Below are positions 5,802 to 6,128 of a stretch of 6,128 nt of DNA, piece after piece. The notes beneath the pieces are model-generated. The model did no database searches and was not told the DNA's origin. It saw only the letters and a list, made by a program, of their open reading frames with translations. Positions within the stretch are counted from its first letter, which is position 1. Each line of letters starts with the position of its first letter. Source of the stretch: Vitreoscilla sp. Its GTDB lineage: Bacteria; Pseudomonadota; Gammaproteobacteria; Burkholderiales; Burkholderiaceae. Where the stretch lies: the NCBI GenBank assembly GCA_014378125.1, contig JACMOG010000654.1, forward strand, positions 1 through 6,128, written 5' to 3'. The position numbers and the translations under genes are program-made.

Positions 5802-6128
5802 GCACTTTCCCCCCGACACCCCCACCTTGATCGACGAGAACCACGCCGCCAGGTTGGCGATGTCGGCGTCGCTCAGCGGCTTGGCCATCAGCGTCATGAT
5901 CTCGTGCTTGCGCGTGCCGCCGCGATAGGCCTTCAGCTGCTCCGACAGGTAGCTCGCCGGCTGGCCGGCGAGGTTGGGCGTGTCGGGGGCGACCGCGATG
6001 CCTTGCGGGCCGTGGCACATCGCGCAGGCCGCCGCCTTGGCCTTGCCGGCGACGGCGTTCTGCGCTTGCGCCGCAGGGGCCGGCAACCGGGTCGGGAGGA
6101 GGAGCACGACCGGCGTCCCGTGCCTCCC
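5802..6128 (-). CDS. Class I cytochrome c (c4/c553-like), exported, 5' partial, stop not found
   Basis: This is a small periplasmic electron-transfer protein. Reading in from the right edge, the frame begins inside a signal peptide (hydrophobic V-V-L-L-L, then A-P-A-A-Q-A with cleavage likely after A22), so the true start is outside the window. GTG at 6107 is in frame but probably internal. The haem-attachment motif C-A-M-C-H occupies 6026-6012. P-N-L-A-G-Q-P-A-S-Y-L-S-E-Q-L-K-A-Y-R-G-G follows. The segment H-E-I-M-T-L-M-A supplies the axial methionine, and the last helix is L-S-D-A-D-I-A-N-L-A-A-W-F-S-S-I. The family normally ends a few residues later. Here the codon after G-G-K is TGC (5804-5802) instead of a stop, and the frame continues through the antisense of the GST gene to TGA at 5117-5115. 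The end given is the inferred family boundary. It converges on the GST gene with about 9 bp between the inferred ends. Confidence 0.85.

Noticed and set aside
1..6128. CRISPR arrays, tRNA or rRNA genes, complete insertion sequences
   Set aside because: None seen on either strand: no regularly spaced repeats, cloverleaf-like segments or transposase motifs.

Overview
The window is about 70% G+C by eye and looks like a chromosomal fragment of a high-GC proteobacterium. The best guess is Burkholderiales (Comamonadaceae/Rhizobacter/Roseateles-like), from the style of the glutathione transferase and cytochrome c genes; Xanthomonadales cannot be excluded. This placement is inference, as no rRNA or marker gene is present. 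Both outermost genes (the ABC exporter and the cytochrome c) run off the window edges.

Layout. 1-264 (+): 3' end of an ABC exporter. 239-1657 (-): a DHA2-type 14-TM MFS drug-efflux gene that overlaps the ABC gene tail to tail by 26 bp. 1658-1748: divergent control region with a 24-bp near-perfect palindrome. 1749-2393 (+): TetR-family regulator. 2515-2982 (+): small papain-like cysteine protease-fold protein of clearly lower G+C (about 59% over its first 120 bases). 2983-3128: AT-richer spacer with inverted repeats and a likely minus-strand terminator. 3129-4955 (-): a lipoprotein of the PNGase A (peptide-N-glycanase, PF12222) type. 4956-5150: divergent spacer. 5151-about 5792 (+): glutathione S-transferase. 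About 5802-6128 (-): class I cytochrome c with an export signal, entering from the right edge.

How the genes fit. The MFS/TetR pair is a classic self-contained efflux cassette: the regulator probably represses the divergent pump through the palindrome at 1687-1710 until a ligand releases it. The PNGase A-like lipoprotein is predicted to sit on the outer membrane and remove N-glycans from eukaryotic glycoproteins, which would suit a plant-, fungus- or soil-associated life. The papain-like gene is an orphan with its own ribosome binding site and no visible export signal; its base composition suggests acquisition. The GST and cytochrome c genes converge, yet neither reading frame meets a stop where its family normally ends. 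This is either a sequence-quality problem near the window end or a real loss of both stops.

No tRNA, rRNA, CRISPR array, complete insertion sequence or replication origin was seen. The most interesting items are the bacterial PNGase A-like lipoprotein, the AvrRpt2/papain-like orphan, and the operator palindrome.
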